A DNA stretch of 64,000 nt from Neolewinella marina (GTDB lineage: Bacteria > Bacteroidota > Bacteroidia > Chitinophagales > Saprospiraceae), in assembly GCF_002631205.1 (NCBI RefSeq), contig NZ_PDLO01000001.1:744001-808000 (forward strand), in the 5' to 3' direction. Of the stretch, positions 1 to 9,077 are shown piece after piece. Each line of letters begins with the position of its first letter. Within the stretch, counting starts at the first letter, position 1. Both the position numbers and the translations under genes were made by a program. The notes beneath the pieces were generated by a model that saw nothing but the letters and a program-made list of their open reading frames with translations, did not search any database and was not told where the DNA came from.

Positions 1-2705
1 AACAGCAGCCAGGGCTCCGCCTCCGTGCTGTCGTACACCAGCGATCCGCCGAGCGCACCGTTGCGGCCCGTGCCGGTAGTACCGGGTTCGGGTACGTCGC
101 CGATGCGGACGGAAAACCCGAATTCGCCGACGATCTGCTCGTTGTTCGAGTCGATGGGTCGTTCACTGACCACCGTGGGTACCCCGCAGTCGTTCAGGCA
201 GCGGAGGGTCCAGCGGACGGGGGCCGTGAGGCGGTCGTCATTCAGGTTGTCGTCCACGAAGGTGATCTCGTATTCCCCGTCCTGGATGTCGAGGGGGTTG
301 GCCACGAATACGTCGATGGGTCCGGCGCCGCGCTCGTAGGTCAGTTCACCGGTGAAGGGTTGCCCCGCGGCGATGGCCGCCTCGATTTCAGCCACGGTTT
401 CCTCGGTGAGATCGAGGAAGTTGCCGTTGTTGCCCTGGCCGCTCAAGCGGGTTACCCGGGCGTTGTCGCCGTAGTCGGCCTTCAGGTCGCGATCGAGAAT
501 CGGCCGGGGGATGGCTGTATAGAAGGCGTTCCCGGTGAGGGGGTCGCCGATGTTGCGGCTGGAGGCGATGTACTGGGTCGGTTGCCCCGGGCTGTCGGGG
601 TCGAAGGGGTCGTATTCCTCGTAGTTGTTGTAGGCGTAGGCTACTACGGTGAAGTAGTAGCGGCGGTGGTTGATCAGCCGGGTATCGTTGCCGCTGGCGA
701 AGGCATCCTGGGTGATGCTGATGCTGTGGCGGATCCCTTCGTCCTCGCCGGCCACCCGCAGTTCGGGAACGAAGTAGGTCTGGTTGAGGGGGTTGCGGTC
801 CTCTTCCTCGGCGGAGATGCCGGTCCAGTTGAACAGTCGGGTCACCCCGTTGTCCAGGTCGTAGGTGGCGATTTCGCGCACCCGGTTCGGATCACCGATG
901 TCGGCCAGGGTCACGTCGGGGCCCGAGAACTGGAAGACGCGGTACCCTTCAAAGCGGTAGAGGCTGTCGGCTCCGGCGGGGATGCCCAGTCCTTCTTCCT
1001 GGTAGCCTTCCATGAAGTTGTTGCTCACCGGGCTGTTGGAGAACAGCATCACCACCTCCCGGTCGAGTTCCAGCAGGTCCACGTCGGGAGCGTCGGGGCC
1101 GTCGAGGAGGTCGAAGCAGTTGTCGAAGAGCGACTGGGCCAGGTCATCGGCCTGCTGCAGCCGCTGGATGGAGGGCGCGGGGTAGGTCTGGTCGGGCACC
1201 CACACCACGCCGATGATCAGTTCGTTGACCGCGCCGGGTTGTAGGGTGAAGGGGCCGGAGGCCTGGATGGTCCGGCGGTCGCCGAAGGGCAGGTCCTCGG
1301 TGGTCATGTTCCACCCCCTGACGTTGGGCGGATCGGGGAAAGCGTAGCGGGTAGCGGGCGCGCCGCCCTCGTCGTAGCCGTCGCCGGCGCTCTGCAGCAG
1401 GGCACCGTCGCGCCACCGCCCCTGGAGGTAGTTGTAGTATTCCTCGGCAGTACTGGGGTCGGTAGTGGCGGGCGGCGGCCCACCTACCCCGGCGTTGTTG
1501 TAGTACACGAAAGAACTCATGCCCAGCTCCCGCTCTCCGATCTGGTTTCCGTTGATGTCGTAGATCGGTGCCCGGGGGCCGCGGAAGTAGTCGACCCCCA
1601 GAATGGGAATCTCGTCGCAGTAGGTCTCCACTCCCCCGTCGCAGGTACAACCCTGGGCGCCGTCGAGCTCATCCTCGTTGTAGACGTAGGCCAGGGAGCG
1701 GGTGGTGTCGCTGCCAATGTAGTCGTCGGTGGCGCAGCCCAGGTCGGGGTCCACCCACATGGCGAAATAGGTATCCAGGATATCCTCCTGCGCCCGGTTG
1801 ATGAGCTTGTAGCGCTGGAAGGTCATGTTGTTGATGTCGTCCGAGGTGGTGTAGGCAAAGGCCTGTACCTGCACTTCCATCTGGATCTGGAGGGGCGTAT
1901 TCGACTGGCGGTGGGTGTTGCCGGCGTCGTTGTAGATCCAGAAGGTCATTTCCTCGGGGAACTGGGGCGTCTCTCCGCAGCCACGAATTTCGATGATGGG
2001 GTAATCGCCAAGGGTGGGATCGTAAAGTCCGTCGAGGTCCTCATCCCAGAAGCCGGCCAGGCCGCCCCCTTCGTTCGGGTTCGGCAGTTCGAAGCCGTTG
2101 ATCTCGGCAAAGTAGGGGTTGCCCACTGAAGGCCAACCCAGGATATCCTTGGGTACATTGTCCGGATCCAGGGGCAGGGCGTCGTTCTCTAGCGCCGTCT
2201 GGTAGGCGGCCCGCAGCTGGCGGATGCTTTCCCCCTTGACGGTGAAGAAGCGGTCCCACCGCTCGCAAGTGTCCCGCTGGATGGTACCCTGGGGAGTGAG
2301 GGGCCCGGGATAGTAATCGAACTGCCCCGAGCTGCGGCCGTAGTCCTGGGCCGCCACCTTCAACCCGCCGCCGGGATCGCGGCCACCCAGCCAGACCGCG
2401 CCGGCGAAAATGGAACTCACCTCCGGAACCCCGGGAGGTGGCTTGGGCACGATGTAGCGGCCGTTGTCGCCGTCCCACCATACGTCGCCGCCGGTGGTGA
2501 GGCGGGCCCGGACATTGTTGATCTCCATATCCGTCTGCCGGGTGGCGTTGTCGCAGGCTTCCCGGAAGTCGATGCGCTCCTGTTCCGACCGCGACGGTCG
2601 GTCGCTTCCGGAGCGGTCGCCCGGCCCTTTGGCGGCCCATACCCCGTGGGGCAGCGCCAGGGCCGCGATCAGCAAGCAGACGACGAAGGGAGAGGAAAGA
2701 CGCAT
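1..2705 (-). CDS. Large secreted protein, probable type IX cargo (partial, 3' end outside window)
   Basis: The frame is open without a stop from an ATG at 2705 to the left edge, about 901 codons, so the C-terminus is not visible. It begins with a hydrophobic export signal ending near the motif GVWAAKG and then reads as an extracellular protein rich in Asp, Gly, Tyr and Pro, with many acidic repeats of the kind seen in Bacteroidota surface proteins. The start lies 41 bases after the stop of the TonB receptor on the same strand, so the two are probably co-transcribed. Receptor plus large secreted partner is a common Bacteroidota pairing; a C-terminal sorting domain is expected but lies beyond the window. 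I recognise no catalytic domain. Function unknown; the call rests on signal, size and neighbour. Confidence 0.7.
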   Translation of the reverse strand, partial: MRLSSPFVVCLLIAALALPHGVWAAKGPGDRSGSDRPSRSEQERIDFREACDNATRQTDMEINNVRARLTTGGDVWWDGDNGRYIVPKPPPGVPEVSSIFAGAVWLGGRDPGGGLKVAAQDYGRSSGQFDYYPGPLTPQGTIQRDTCERWDRFFTVKGESIRQLRAAYQTALENDALPLDPDNVPKDILGWPSVGNPYFAEINGFELPNPNEGGGLAGFWDEDLDGLYDPTLGDYPIIEIRGCGETPQFPEEMTFWIYNDAGNTHRQSNTPLQIQMEVQVQAFAYTTSDDINNMTFQRYKLINRAQEDILDTYFAMWVDPDLGCATDDYIGSDTTRSLAYVYNEDELDGAQGCTCDGGVETYCDEIPILGVDYFRGPRAPIYDINGNQIGERELGMSSFVYYNNAGVGGPPPATTDPSTAEEYYNYLQGRWRDGALLQSAGDGYDEGGAPATRYAFPDPPNVRGWNMTTEDLPFGDRRTIQASGPFTLQPGAVNELIIGVVWVPDQTYPAPSIQRLQQADDLAQSLFDNCFDLLDGPDAPDVDLLELDREVVMLFSNSPVSNNFMEGYQEEGLGIPAGADSLYRFEGYRVFQFSGPDVTLADIGDPNRVREIATYDLDNGVTRLFNWTGISAEEEDRNPLNQTYFVPELRVAGEDEGIRHSISITQDAFASGNDTRLINHRRYYFTVVAYAYNNYEEYDPFDPDSPGQPTQYIASSRNIGDPLTGNAFYTAIPRPILDRDLKADYGDNARVTRLSGQGNNGNFLDLTEETVAEIEAAIAAGQPFTGELTYERGAGPIDVFVANPLDIQDGEYEITFVDDNLNDDRLTAPVRWTLRCLNDCGVPTVVSERPIDSNNEQIVGEFGFSVRIGDVPEPGTTGTGRNGALGGSLVYDSTEAEPWLL

Positions 2706-2746
2706 GGTCGGGGTGGTTGTGGGGGTTAGGGCGGTCACTGGGGAAA

Positions 2747-5700
2747 TCATAGGCCGAAGCGGACGCCCACGTACATGCGGCGGGGCAGGCTGAAGAAATC
2801 GGAGTTCAGTACCCGCCACTGGTAGCTGTCGAGGTAGGACTCCACGGGGCGGGTCCCCCCCTGCAGGCTCTCCACCTGGTCGCGGCCGAAGCTGCTCTGG
2901 AGGAAGCCCGGATCGTCGGGCGACCCGGTGGCGGAGTAGACGCCAATGATGTTCTGGCGGTCCAGGATGTTGCTTACGCGGAAGTAGACGTTCACCCCAC
3001 CCCGGCCGGCGACCTGGAAGTTCTTCTCGATCTGACCGTTCAGGGTGAAGTTCCAGGGGTTGCGGCTGCCGTTGATGGCCCCGCGGGTGCCGCTGCCGCC
3101 CAGCTCGGAGGGAATAAAGGTGGCGGTATAGGGCCGCCCCGAAACCGTAACGCCCTGGAGGTTGATGCCGGAGTTGTCGAGCCAGCGGGGCGTACCGTTG
3201 CGGCTGTCGAAGCGGTAGTCCACCACCAGGTTGACCCGGTGGCGTTCATCGAAACTCAGGGGGAAGAGGGTCCGCAGGTTGCCCCGGTTGGTGAGGCCCC
3301 GCTGGCTGGTGGCGTTGGAGCCGGTGCCATCGGCGAACTGCAGGGTGTAGTTGGCGTTGACGGTCACGTTGCTGGTCCGCCGCAGGTCGTAGGTGAAACT
3401 GAAGCCCTTGACGGTACCGAAATCCTGGTTATCGTAAGTAGTGTACTGGTTCACCAGCGGCACCGGGAAGTAGGTGCGCAGCTGGATCATGTCGCGCAGC
3501 TCCTTGTAGTAGGCCGCCAGGGTGATGGCCGAGGAGTTGCTGAGCTTGGTCTTGAAGCCCACCTCGTAATCGATGGTCCGCTCCGGCCGCAGGGCGGGGT
3601 TGTTGAACGGGGCACCCGCCGACCCGGGCCGTTCCACGAAGTAATAGTAGTCCAGGGCCGTCGCCAGGGTGTTGCTGGACGGCCGCTGCACCAGCACGTC
3701 GTAGTGGGCAAAGAAGTTGGCCTCCCCGGAGATGGGGAAGGAAAAGGCGAGGCGGGGCATGATGTTGAACTGTACCTCGTAGTCCTCAAAGGAAGTGGCC
3801 GTGGTGAACTCCTCCGACTTGATGAAGTTGTTCGACCGCTGGGCGGCGGGATTGGCGTAGCGGGGAAACACCAGGCCGGTACGGATGCCCTCGATCTCCT
3901 GCGGACCGTTGGTGGGGGTACCGTCGGCCCGGAACCAGTTGTCGTTGAAGCGGTAGGCCCGCACGTCGGTGCCGCCTTCCTCGGTGGTGTAGACCACGTA
4001 GTCGTCACCGATGTTGCCCGGTCGTTCGCCGCCGAAGTTGGCGTGGAAGTCCTCGGCGCCGATGATCTCGTAGAGACTGTAGGGGTCCTTGAGTACCTTG
4101 GTGTTGGCGTCGTAGCGGTCGGCCCGTACGCCCACCCGGAAGATCATGTTGTTGATGGTGAACTTGTCCTGGAGGTAGGCCGAAGCGTAGATCGGCCGGT
4201 TCGGGGCCACGGTGAACTTGCGCTCCCCGGTCACCGGATCGATGGCGAAGAAGTCGTCGAAGGTCCCTTCCACCTCATTGCCGAGGTAATCGTAGCCTAC
4301 GTAGTCGATCAGCTGGGCGAAGGTGAGCTCCTGGGCACTGAACTGGTCCAGCGACAGCTGGTCCGGCGACAGCCCGTCGATGTTGACGTACTGGTCCAGG
4401 GGCACCCCGAGGTCCTCACGGATCCGGCGATAAAAGGTGCCCGCGTCCGTCTCAATGGTGGGGGCCACCACGTCGGCCGGCCCCTCGTAGCTGAAGAAGC
4501 CCTCGCCCAGCGATACGTCGATGGTGTTGATCACCCGGTTGGCGGTGTCCACGGCGTTCAGGTGGCGGTTGATGAGCTGGCGGCCCACGGTCCAGAGTCC
4601 GCTCGGGCTCAGGCTGTACTGCCGGTTGACCCGCTGCTCGTACACCACGCCGAACTGGATGCTGTGGCGGCTCAGGTCGGAATTGCCGGGGACGATCTCG
4701 AAGTTCGCGTTGGCGTTGAAGGTGTAGGTGTCGTTGTCCTGGCTGAAGTAGGAGTTGTACACCGTGCCTACGTTGGCGTGGAAGCCCCAGCTGTCGCGGT
4801 ATAGCGTCTGGGTACGGCCGTTCACCGAAGCGAAGCGGTCCAGGGTGGGAATGGGCAGACCTTCCGGCGTGAGTTGGGCCACGCCGAGTACTCCGTAGGT
4901 GGCCGTGGTGAAGCTCTGGTCGCCCCCGTACCCCAGGAAGTTGTTGTAGTTGGAAAGGATGGGATTGGCGGAGGTGGTCGGGTCAAAACGGCGGAGCACC
5001 TCGCGGTAGTCGGCCTGGAAGGCCCCGATCGGGGAGCCGGTGTCGTCCAGCTCCAGGGCGAAGACGGGGATGTAGTCGATCTCGAAACGGCCCACGTAGC
5101 CGTAGTCGAACAGCCGGTCCTGGTGGACGGGGTCCGCCACGTTGAAGGCGTTGTTCTCGATGCCCAGCTGCAGGGTGTAACTGGCGTTCTGGATGACGCT
5201 GCGGTTGTTGCCGCTCTCGCCGGCTACGCCCGAGCCGCCGAGGCGGTGGCGGAAGCGGAAGTTGCCCCGGTAGTCGGCCCGCTCGGAAGTCGGGTTGCGG
5301 GAGGCATTGTAGGTGCGCCAGGTATTGCCGAAGGACTCACTGGGCGTAAACTGGTCGTTGAAGGAGCCGTAGTAGCCGGACAGCGATACGTCGATAGCGT
5401 CGCTGAGGCGGGCGTCGAGTTTGCCGTTAAGGTTCAGGGCGTCGGAGGCCTCGAAGGGGCGGGTATCTAGGGCCTCTACGTCGGCGTTGGTCAGGAAGTC
5501 GGCCGCGACGAAGGGCAGGCCACCGCGGAGGATGACGGGGTTGGCCTCCAGGTCGGCGATGACGTCCTCCCGGGCGCGGTAGATCGGTACGGCACTGGGA
5601 TCGTCATCGCGGCGGTAGGTGTAGCGGCCGCTGAAGCGGTAGCCGAGGATGGCCCGGTCGTTGCCCTGCTTCAGCAGGGGGCCGGAGACGGCCACGCCCA

Positions 5701-6445
5701 CCAGGCTGTTGCCGTAGTCGTCGAGGCCCTCGCTGGTTTCGGCCTCGGCGCTCAGGTTGAAGTCCGTGCTCGGCCCCTTGGTGGTCACCGAAATGATGCC
5801 GCCGGTTACGTCACCGTAGCGGGCTTCCAGTCCCCCGGTGATGACCTGTAGTTGTTCGATCTCCGACTCCGGCAGCAGGCTGCCGCGGACCCGCACGCCG
5901 TCCACGTAGTAGTCGGTGGCGTTGGAGCGCGAGCCCCGGATGGTAATGGCCGAGCCCTCGTCGGCGGAAGCGGCCCCGGCGGTGATCGAGGCCAGCTGAT
6001 TGATGTTGCGGGTGGGCAGCCGCTGGATCTCGCTGGCGGTAATGGTTTGCCCGGAAGTGGTATTGTCCACCTCGATGAGGGGCACCTCGTAGTCGGTCAC
6101 CACCACCACGTCCAGGTTCACGCCGCCGGCGTTGCTCACCTCCACGTCGGCTACGTTGGTGCGGCCGGGCAGTACCGGAATGCCCGTCAGCTTGGTGGGT
6201 GGGTAGCCGGTGTAGTTGACCTCAATGTCGTAGGTGGCCGGGTCGATGTTGGAGAAAAAGTAGTTACCGCTCAGGTCGGTGGTGGTTCCCTGGACGAAGC
6301 TCCCGTCCCGGAACAGGGAAACGGCCGCGAACGGCAGGGGCTCTCCCCCATTGTCCGTGTCCGTCACTTTTCCCGACAGGGCGGTCTGGGCCGTGACGAC
6401 CAGCGCAAGCAGCAGGAAGCAGGTGAGGAGTAGCGGTCGTTTCAT
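2747..6445 (-). CDS. TonB-dependent outer-membrane receptor with carboxypeptidase-regulatory domain
   Basis: A 1232-residue outer-membrane receptor. Residues 1-20 form a signal peptide ending in VVTAQ. Residues about 22-105 are a carboxypeptidase-D regulatory-like beta domain (GKVTDTDNGGEPLPFAAV), 115-235 the plug (RGSRSNATDYYVDGVRVRG, then GGLEARYGDVTGG), and the rest a beta-barrel rich in aromatic and Asn residues, ending in MYVGVRFGL. The length and N-terminal extension match SusC/CirA-like Bacteroidota receptors, but no SusD partner follows; the next gene is a large secreted protein instead. That argues against a standard polysaccharide-utilisation pair and for a receptor working with a secreted protein. 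The substrate cannot be read. Upstream (6446 onward) I see no strong promoter for it. Confidence 0.92.
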   Translation of the reverse strand: MKRPLLLTCFLLLALVVTAQTALSGKVTDTDNGGEPLPFAAVSLFRDGSFVQGTTTDLSGNYFFSNIDPATYDIEVNYTGYPPTKLTGIPVLPGRTNVADVEVSNAGGVNLDVVVVTDYEVPLIEVDNTTSGQTITASEIQRLPTRNINQLASITAGAASADEGSAITIRGSRSNATDYYVDGVRVRGSLLPESEIEQLQVITGGLEARYGDVTGGIISVTTKGPSTDFNLSAEAETSEGLDDYGNSLVGVAVSGPLLKQGNDRAILGYRFSGRYTYRRDDDPSAVPIYRAREDVIADLEANPVILRGGLPFVAADFLTNADVEALDTRPFEASDALNLNGKLDARLSDAIDVSLSGYYGSFNDQFTPSESFGNTWRTYNASRNPTSERADYRGNFRFRHRLGGSGVAGESGNNRSVIQNASYTLQLGIENNAFNVADPVHQDRLFDYGYVGRFEIDYIPVFALELDDTGSPIGAFQADYREVLRRFDPTTSANPILSNYNNFLGYGGDQSFTTATYGVLGVAQLTPEGLPIPTLDRFASVNGRTQTLYRDSWGFHANVGTVYNSYFSQDNDTYTFNANANFEIVPGNSDLSRHSIQFGVVYEQRVNRQYSLSPSGLWTVGRQLINRHLNAVDTANRVINTIDVSLGEGFFSYEGPADVVAPTIETDAGTFYRRIREDLGVPLDQYVNIDGLSPDQLSLDQFSAQELTFAQLIDYVGYDYLGNEVEGTFDDFFAIDPVTGERKFTVAPNRPIYASAYLQDKFTINNMIFRVGVRADRYDANTKVLKDPYSLYEIIGAEDFHANFGGERPGNIGDDYVVYTTEEGGTDVRAYRFNDNWFRADGTPTNGPQEIEGIRTGLVFPRYANPAAQRSNNFIKSEEFTTATSFEDYEVQFNIMPRLAFSFPISGEANFFAHYDVLVQRPSSNTLATALDYYYFVERPGSAGAPFNNPALRPERTIDYEVGFKTKLSNSSAITLAAYYKELRDMIQLRTYFPVPLVNQYTTYDNQDFGTVKGFSFTYDLRRTSNVTVNANYTLQFADGTGSNATSQRGLTNRGNLRTLFPLSFDERHRVNLVVDYRFDSRNGTPRWLDNSGINLQGVTVSGRPYTATFIPSELGGSGTRGAINGSRNPWNFTLNGQIEKNFQVAGRGGVNVYFRVSNILDRQNIIGVYSATGSPDDPGFLQSSFGRDQVESLQGGTRPVESYLDSYQWRVLNSDFFSLPRRMYVGVRFGL

Positions 6446-6709
6446 ATACTAGCTTTTGTCGGAGCGGACAGCCGCCGCGCAGCGGTGCCCACAAATGTGC
6501 AAAACTGCCGGCATACATCAGCCCCATTGCCGGGCGGAGTACCATATACGACAAAGATTTGGTGCAATTAACATATGTACCCCGCCACCCCGGCCCTTTC
6601 ACCCCCTTCCCGGAACCCGCGGCCGCGCCCCCAGACGCCATACCAGATGAAATTACCTAAATCGTATACAATTATAATTTAATAGCTTACATATTAAACT
6701 TTATCACGC
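6446..6709. other. Divergent intergenic region between TonB receptor and PRC-barrel gene
   Basis: No convincing coding frame. The left half is GC-rich like the neighbouring genes; from about 6650 the sequence turns strongly AT-rich, as expected of a promoter region. No clear TAnnTTTG element faces the receptor gene on the minus strand. Confidence 0.5.
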
Positions 6710-6741
6710 TTTGTGTTGTTATATTAGTGTATTTTGATTTG
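6710..6741 (+). promoter_or_regulatory. Candidate Bacteroidota-type promoter for the PRC-barrel gene
   Basis: TTTG at 6710-6713 and TTGATTTG at 6734-6741 (one mismatch to TAnnTTTG) are separated by 20 bases, matching the -33/-7 arrangement. An alternative -7, TATTTTG at 6730-6736, overlaps. The gene starts at 6804, giving a leader of roughly 60 bases. Confidence 0.45.
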
Positions 6742-6803
6742 ATAAACAGCGGAAACAGCGGGGAGCAACGGCCCCGGAACCGCACTTAAAAAGACATGAA
6801 ACC

Positions 6804-7175
6804 ATGAGAAACCTGATTCTTTCCTCTACCTCAATCACCGGAACCAACGTAATCAACGCCAATGGCGACAACCTGGGCGAGATAAAAGACCTGATGATCG
6901 ATACCGAAAACGGTACCGTGAATTACGCCGTACTGTCCTTTGGTGGCTTCTTGGGTATGGGCGACAAATACTTTGCCGTCCCCTTCGAAGCCTTCACCAT
7001 CAATACGGTCACGGAGAAATTCGTCCTCGATGTACCCAAGGACCGGCTGGAGAACGCCCCCGGATTTGACAAGCACAACTGGCCCAAATCTACTGATCAC
7101 CAGTACTGGGACAGCCTCCACAAGCACTACGGCGTAGAGCGTCGCTCGTACGCCCACGATACGCAGCTGGCCTGA
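6804..7175 (+). CDS. PRC-barrel domain protein
   Basis: A 123-residue soluble protein. Residues about 8-80 have the PRC-barrel pattern: ANGDNLGEIKDLMIDTENG, an alternating beta stretch (VNYAVLSFGGFLGMGDKYF) and VPFEAF. This fold is found in the photosynthetic reaction-centre H subunit and RimM, and in stand-alone stress-related bacterial proteins. The C-terminal 40 residues (WPKSTDHQYWDSLHKHYG) form a short tail. There is no signal peptide or membrane segment. It is monocistronic, with its own AT-rich promoter and a strong terminator 42 bases after the stop. Its role is unproven; relatives are often induced by osmotic or general stress. Confidence 0.85.
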   Translation: MRNLILSSTSITGTNVINANGDNLGEIKDLMIDTENGTVNYAVLSFGGFLGMGDKYFAVPFEAFTINTVTEKFVLDVPKDRLENAPGFDKHNWPKSTDHQYWDSLHKHYGVERRSYAHDTQLA

Positions 7176-7216
7176 CCCGGCCCGTCTGCCAGGACATACA
7201 CTGTAAACCCTTTGAG

Positions 7217-7253
7217 AGCCCGCAACAGCCCCGCGCTGTGGCGGGCTTTTTTT
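7217..7253 (+). terminator. Intrinsic terminator after the PRC-barrel gene
   Basis: Stem AGCCCGC (7217-7223) pairs with GCGGGCT (7241-7247), extended inward by ACAGC/GCTGT, and is followed by a run of seven T. Its T-run abuts the stop codon of the convergent amidohydrolase gene (7252), so it separates the two transcripts. Confidence 0.9.
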
Positions 7254-8583
7254 ATTTCACCCGCTCGCCGTGCTTCATCACCATATCGACGTCCTGCAGC
7301 AGGGCGATATGGCGCAGCACGTCGCCCTTCACGGCGATGATGTCGGCGTACTTGCCCGCGGATACGGTGCCATAGTCGGCGTCGACGCCCATCATCTTGG
7401 CGGGCCAGTAGGTAGCGGCTTTGATGGTGTACATGGCGGGGAAGTCAAATTCGTTAGTCCACACGTCCAGCTCGTTCCAGGTACTCTGGCAGTGGAATTT
7501 CATGGGAATTCCGGAGTCGGTGCCGACCATGAGGACCACCCCGGCTTCCCGGAGCTGGTTTACCTTCCGCTCCAGGGTAGGCCGCCGCACGGGGGTCAGC
7601 TGAAAGTAGGGCAACTGCCCCGGATGCTGGAGGCTCGCCTCGATGTCGGCGATGATTTCCGGGGTGAGGCCTTCGTGCCAGCAGTCGCCGTCCAGCTTTT
7701 CGGGGTTGTCGCGGGTATACTCGTAGTTGTAGAGCCCTTCCACGGTGGGGGTCCAGTACAGCGGCCCCAGGTTCATCTGGGCGGTGCGCTCGCGGATCAT
7801 TTCCATAACGTCTTCGGGGTATTCGGGGGCGGAACTCAGGCCGGTGTGCTCGAAGCAGTCGACGCCGGCCTCCAGCCCCAGGCGGATCTCCTCCGGCCGG
7901 TGGGCGTGGGCCACTACGGTGAGACCCCGGCGGTGGGCTTCATCTACCAGGGCCAGGAAGGCGTCCTTCGGCATCTGGTCCTGGTCGACCACCTTGATGC
8001 AGTCGACACCGGCATCGGCCAGCTCCCCTACTTTTGCCCGGGCCTGGGCTACGGACTGAATACCCCAGCGGAACGCTTCGGTGCCCGGATAGGGCCGCGC
8101 CTGCAGGAAGGGGCCGCTCACGTACAGCGTCGGACCGCTCAGTTCTCCGGCGTTGATGCGGTCGCGTACGCTCAGGCTCTCTTCCAGGGGGCCGCCCAGG
8201 TCACGAGCGCTGGTCACCCCGGCCATCAGCAGTTGGCGGGCGCTGGCCGGCATGATCACTTCGGACAGCTGGGGCGGGTACACCGTATCCCAGTGGGCGT
8301 AGTCGGCGTGGCCGTTGATCATCAGGTGGACGTGCATGTCCCACAGCCCGGGCAGTACGCTCATCCCCTCGGTGGAGATCACCTCCGCTCCCGGGGGCAC
8401 GGCCAGTTCGCCCTGGGTGCCCACGGCCTTGATGCGGTTGCCCTCCACGAGGATGACGCTGTTGCGCAGCGGGGTGCCTCCGAAGCCGTCGATGAGGGTA
8501 CCGCCCACGAGGGCCTTGAGGTTCTGGGCGCGGACGCCGGTGCAAAGGATCAGGGCGAGAGCCAGGGGAAGGAGATAGCGCAT
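7252..8583 (-). CDS. Exported metal-dependent amidohydrolase (imidazolonepropionase-like)
   Basis: A 443-residue protein with a signal peptide ending in GVRAQ near residue 20, so probably periplasmic. Metal-ligand motifs of the amidohydrolase superfamily are in order: DMHVHL (H84, H86), a Lys in IKVVDQDQ, VVAHAHR (about 230), FEHTG, and GTDSGIPM (about 355). The beta-sandwich halves flank the barrel, with the C-terminal half reading VSAGKYADIIAV. Relatives hydrolyse dipeptides or cyclic amides, or are annotated as imidazolonepropionase-like; the histidine-degradation genes are not nearby, so a prolidase or peptidase-like role is at least as likely. It converges with the PRC-barrel gene and diverges from the DUF6435 gene. 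Confidence 0.88.
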   Translation of the reverse strand: MRYLLPLALALILCTGVRAQNLKALVGGTLIDGFGGTPLRNSVILVEGNRIKAVGTQGELAVPPGAEVISTEGMSVLPGLWDMHVHLMINGHADYAHWDTVYPPQLSEVIMPASARQLLMAGVTSARDLGGPLEESLSVRDRINAGELSGPTLYVSGPFLQARPYPGTEAFRWGIQSVAQARAKVGELADAGVDCIKVVDQDQMPKDAFLALVDEAHRRGLTVVAHAHRPEEIRLGLEAGVDCFEHTGLSSAPEYPEDVMEMIRERTAQMNLGPLYWTPTVEGLYNYEYTRDNPEKLDGDCWHEGLTPEIIADIEASLQHPGQLPYFQLTPVRRPTLERKVNQLREAGVVLMVGTDSGIPMKFHCQSTWNELDVWTNEFDFPAMYTIKAATYWPAKMMGVDADYGTVSAGKYADIIAVKGDVLRHIALLQDVDMVMKHGERVK

Positions 8584-8734
8584 GGTCGGGGCAGTGGGTT
8601 AAGCCGGGAATGGTTTTCTCCGCGGCGACGACGAACATACTGCACGCGCCGCAATCCGTAAAAGATAGTATTCCTCGCCCGCGGATTCAGCAACCAAACC
8701 CGCGCCACCCCGTTACACCACCAAAGCCCATCCC

Positions 8735-8914
8735 ATGTTCGGATTATTCAAAAAGGACCCCGTCAAGAAGCTCGAACAGGAGTATACCCGCCTGCTCGAG
8801 GAAGCCATGCAGCTGCAGCGGGGCGGCGACATCAAGGGGTACGCCGCCAAGTCGGCCGAGGCGGAAAAAATGATGGACCGTATCGTGGAGCTGCGCGACG
8901 AAAAAGCAAAGTAG
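8735..8914 (+). CDS. Small DUF6435-type protein
   Basis: A 59-residue protein starting [17 protein letters not shown], with a charged, mostly helical body ([17 protein letters not shown], then [13 protein letters not shown]). This start and the helix spacing match the small DUF6435 family known mainly from marine bacteria; function unknown. No signal or membrane segment. Only one base separates its stop from the TTG of the next small gene, and the oxidase-III-like gene follows, so the three probably form an operon. Confidence 0.8.
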   Translation: MFGLFKKDPVKKLEQEYTRLLEEAMQLQRGGDIKGYAAKSAEAEKMMDRIVELRDEKAK

Positions 8915-8915
8915 C

Positions 8916-9074
8916 TTGGCCCACCAGAAATCCCATTTGCCCGTGAAGGTTTGCCCGGTCTGCGGGCGTCCCTTTGCCTGGCGCAAGAAGTGGGAGCGAC
9001 ACTGGCCGGAAGTCCGGTACTGCTCCGAGCGGTGCCGCCGCAACCGGCCGCCGGCCAAGGACCGCAAGGAATAG
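8916..9074 (+). CDS. DUF2256 zinc-ribbon-like small protein
   Basis: A 52-residue protein with the signature of DUF2256: [14 protein letters not shown] followed by [12 protein letters not shown], i.e. two CxxC-type pairs expected to hold zinc. I take the TTG at 8916 as start, one base after the preceding stop; a GTG at 8942 would cut off the N-terminal segment. The family is widespread in marine bacteria and eukaryotic algae, often beside photolyase or cryptochrome genes, which are absent here. Function unknown. It ends three bases before the ATG of the oxidase-III-like gene. Confidence 0.88.
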   Translation: MAHQKSHLPVKVCPVCGRPFAWRKKWERHWPEVRYCSERCRRNRPPAKDRKE

Positions 9075-9077
9075 ACC

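Noticed and set aside
1-2705. Suspected frameshifts in the left-edge gene, because only short complete frames are seen there
   Set aside because: Reading the minus strand from the ATG at 2705 gives one uninterrupted frame to the window edge; it merely lacks its stop inside the window.
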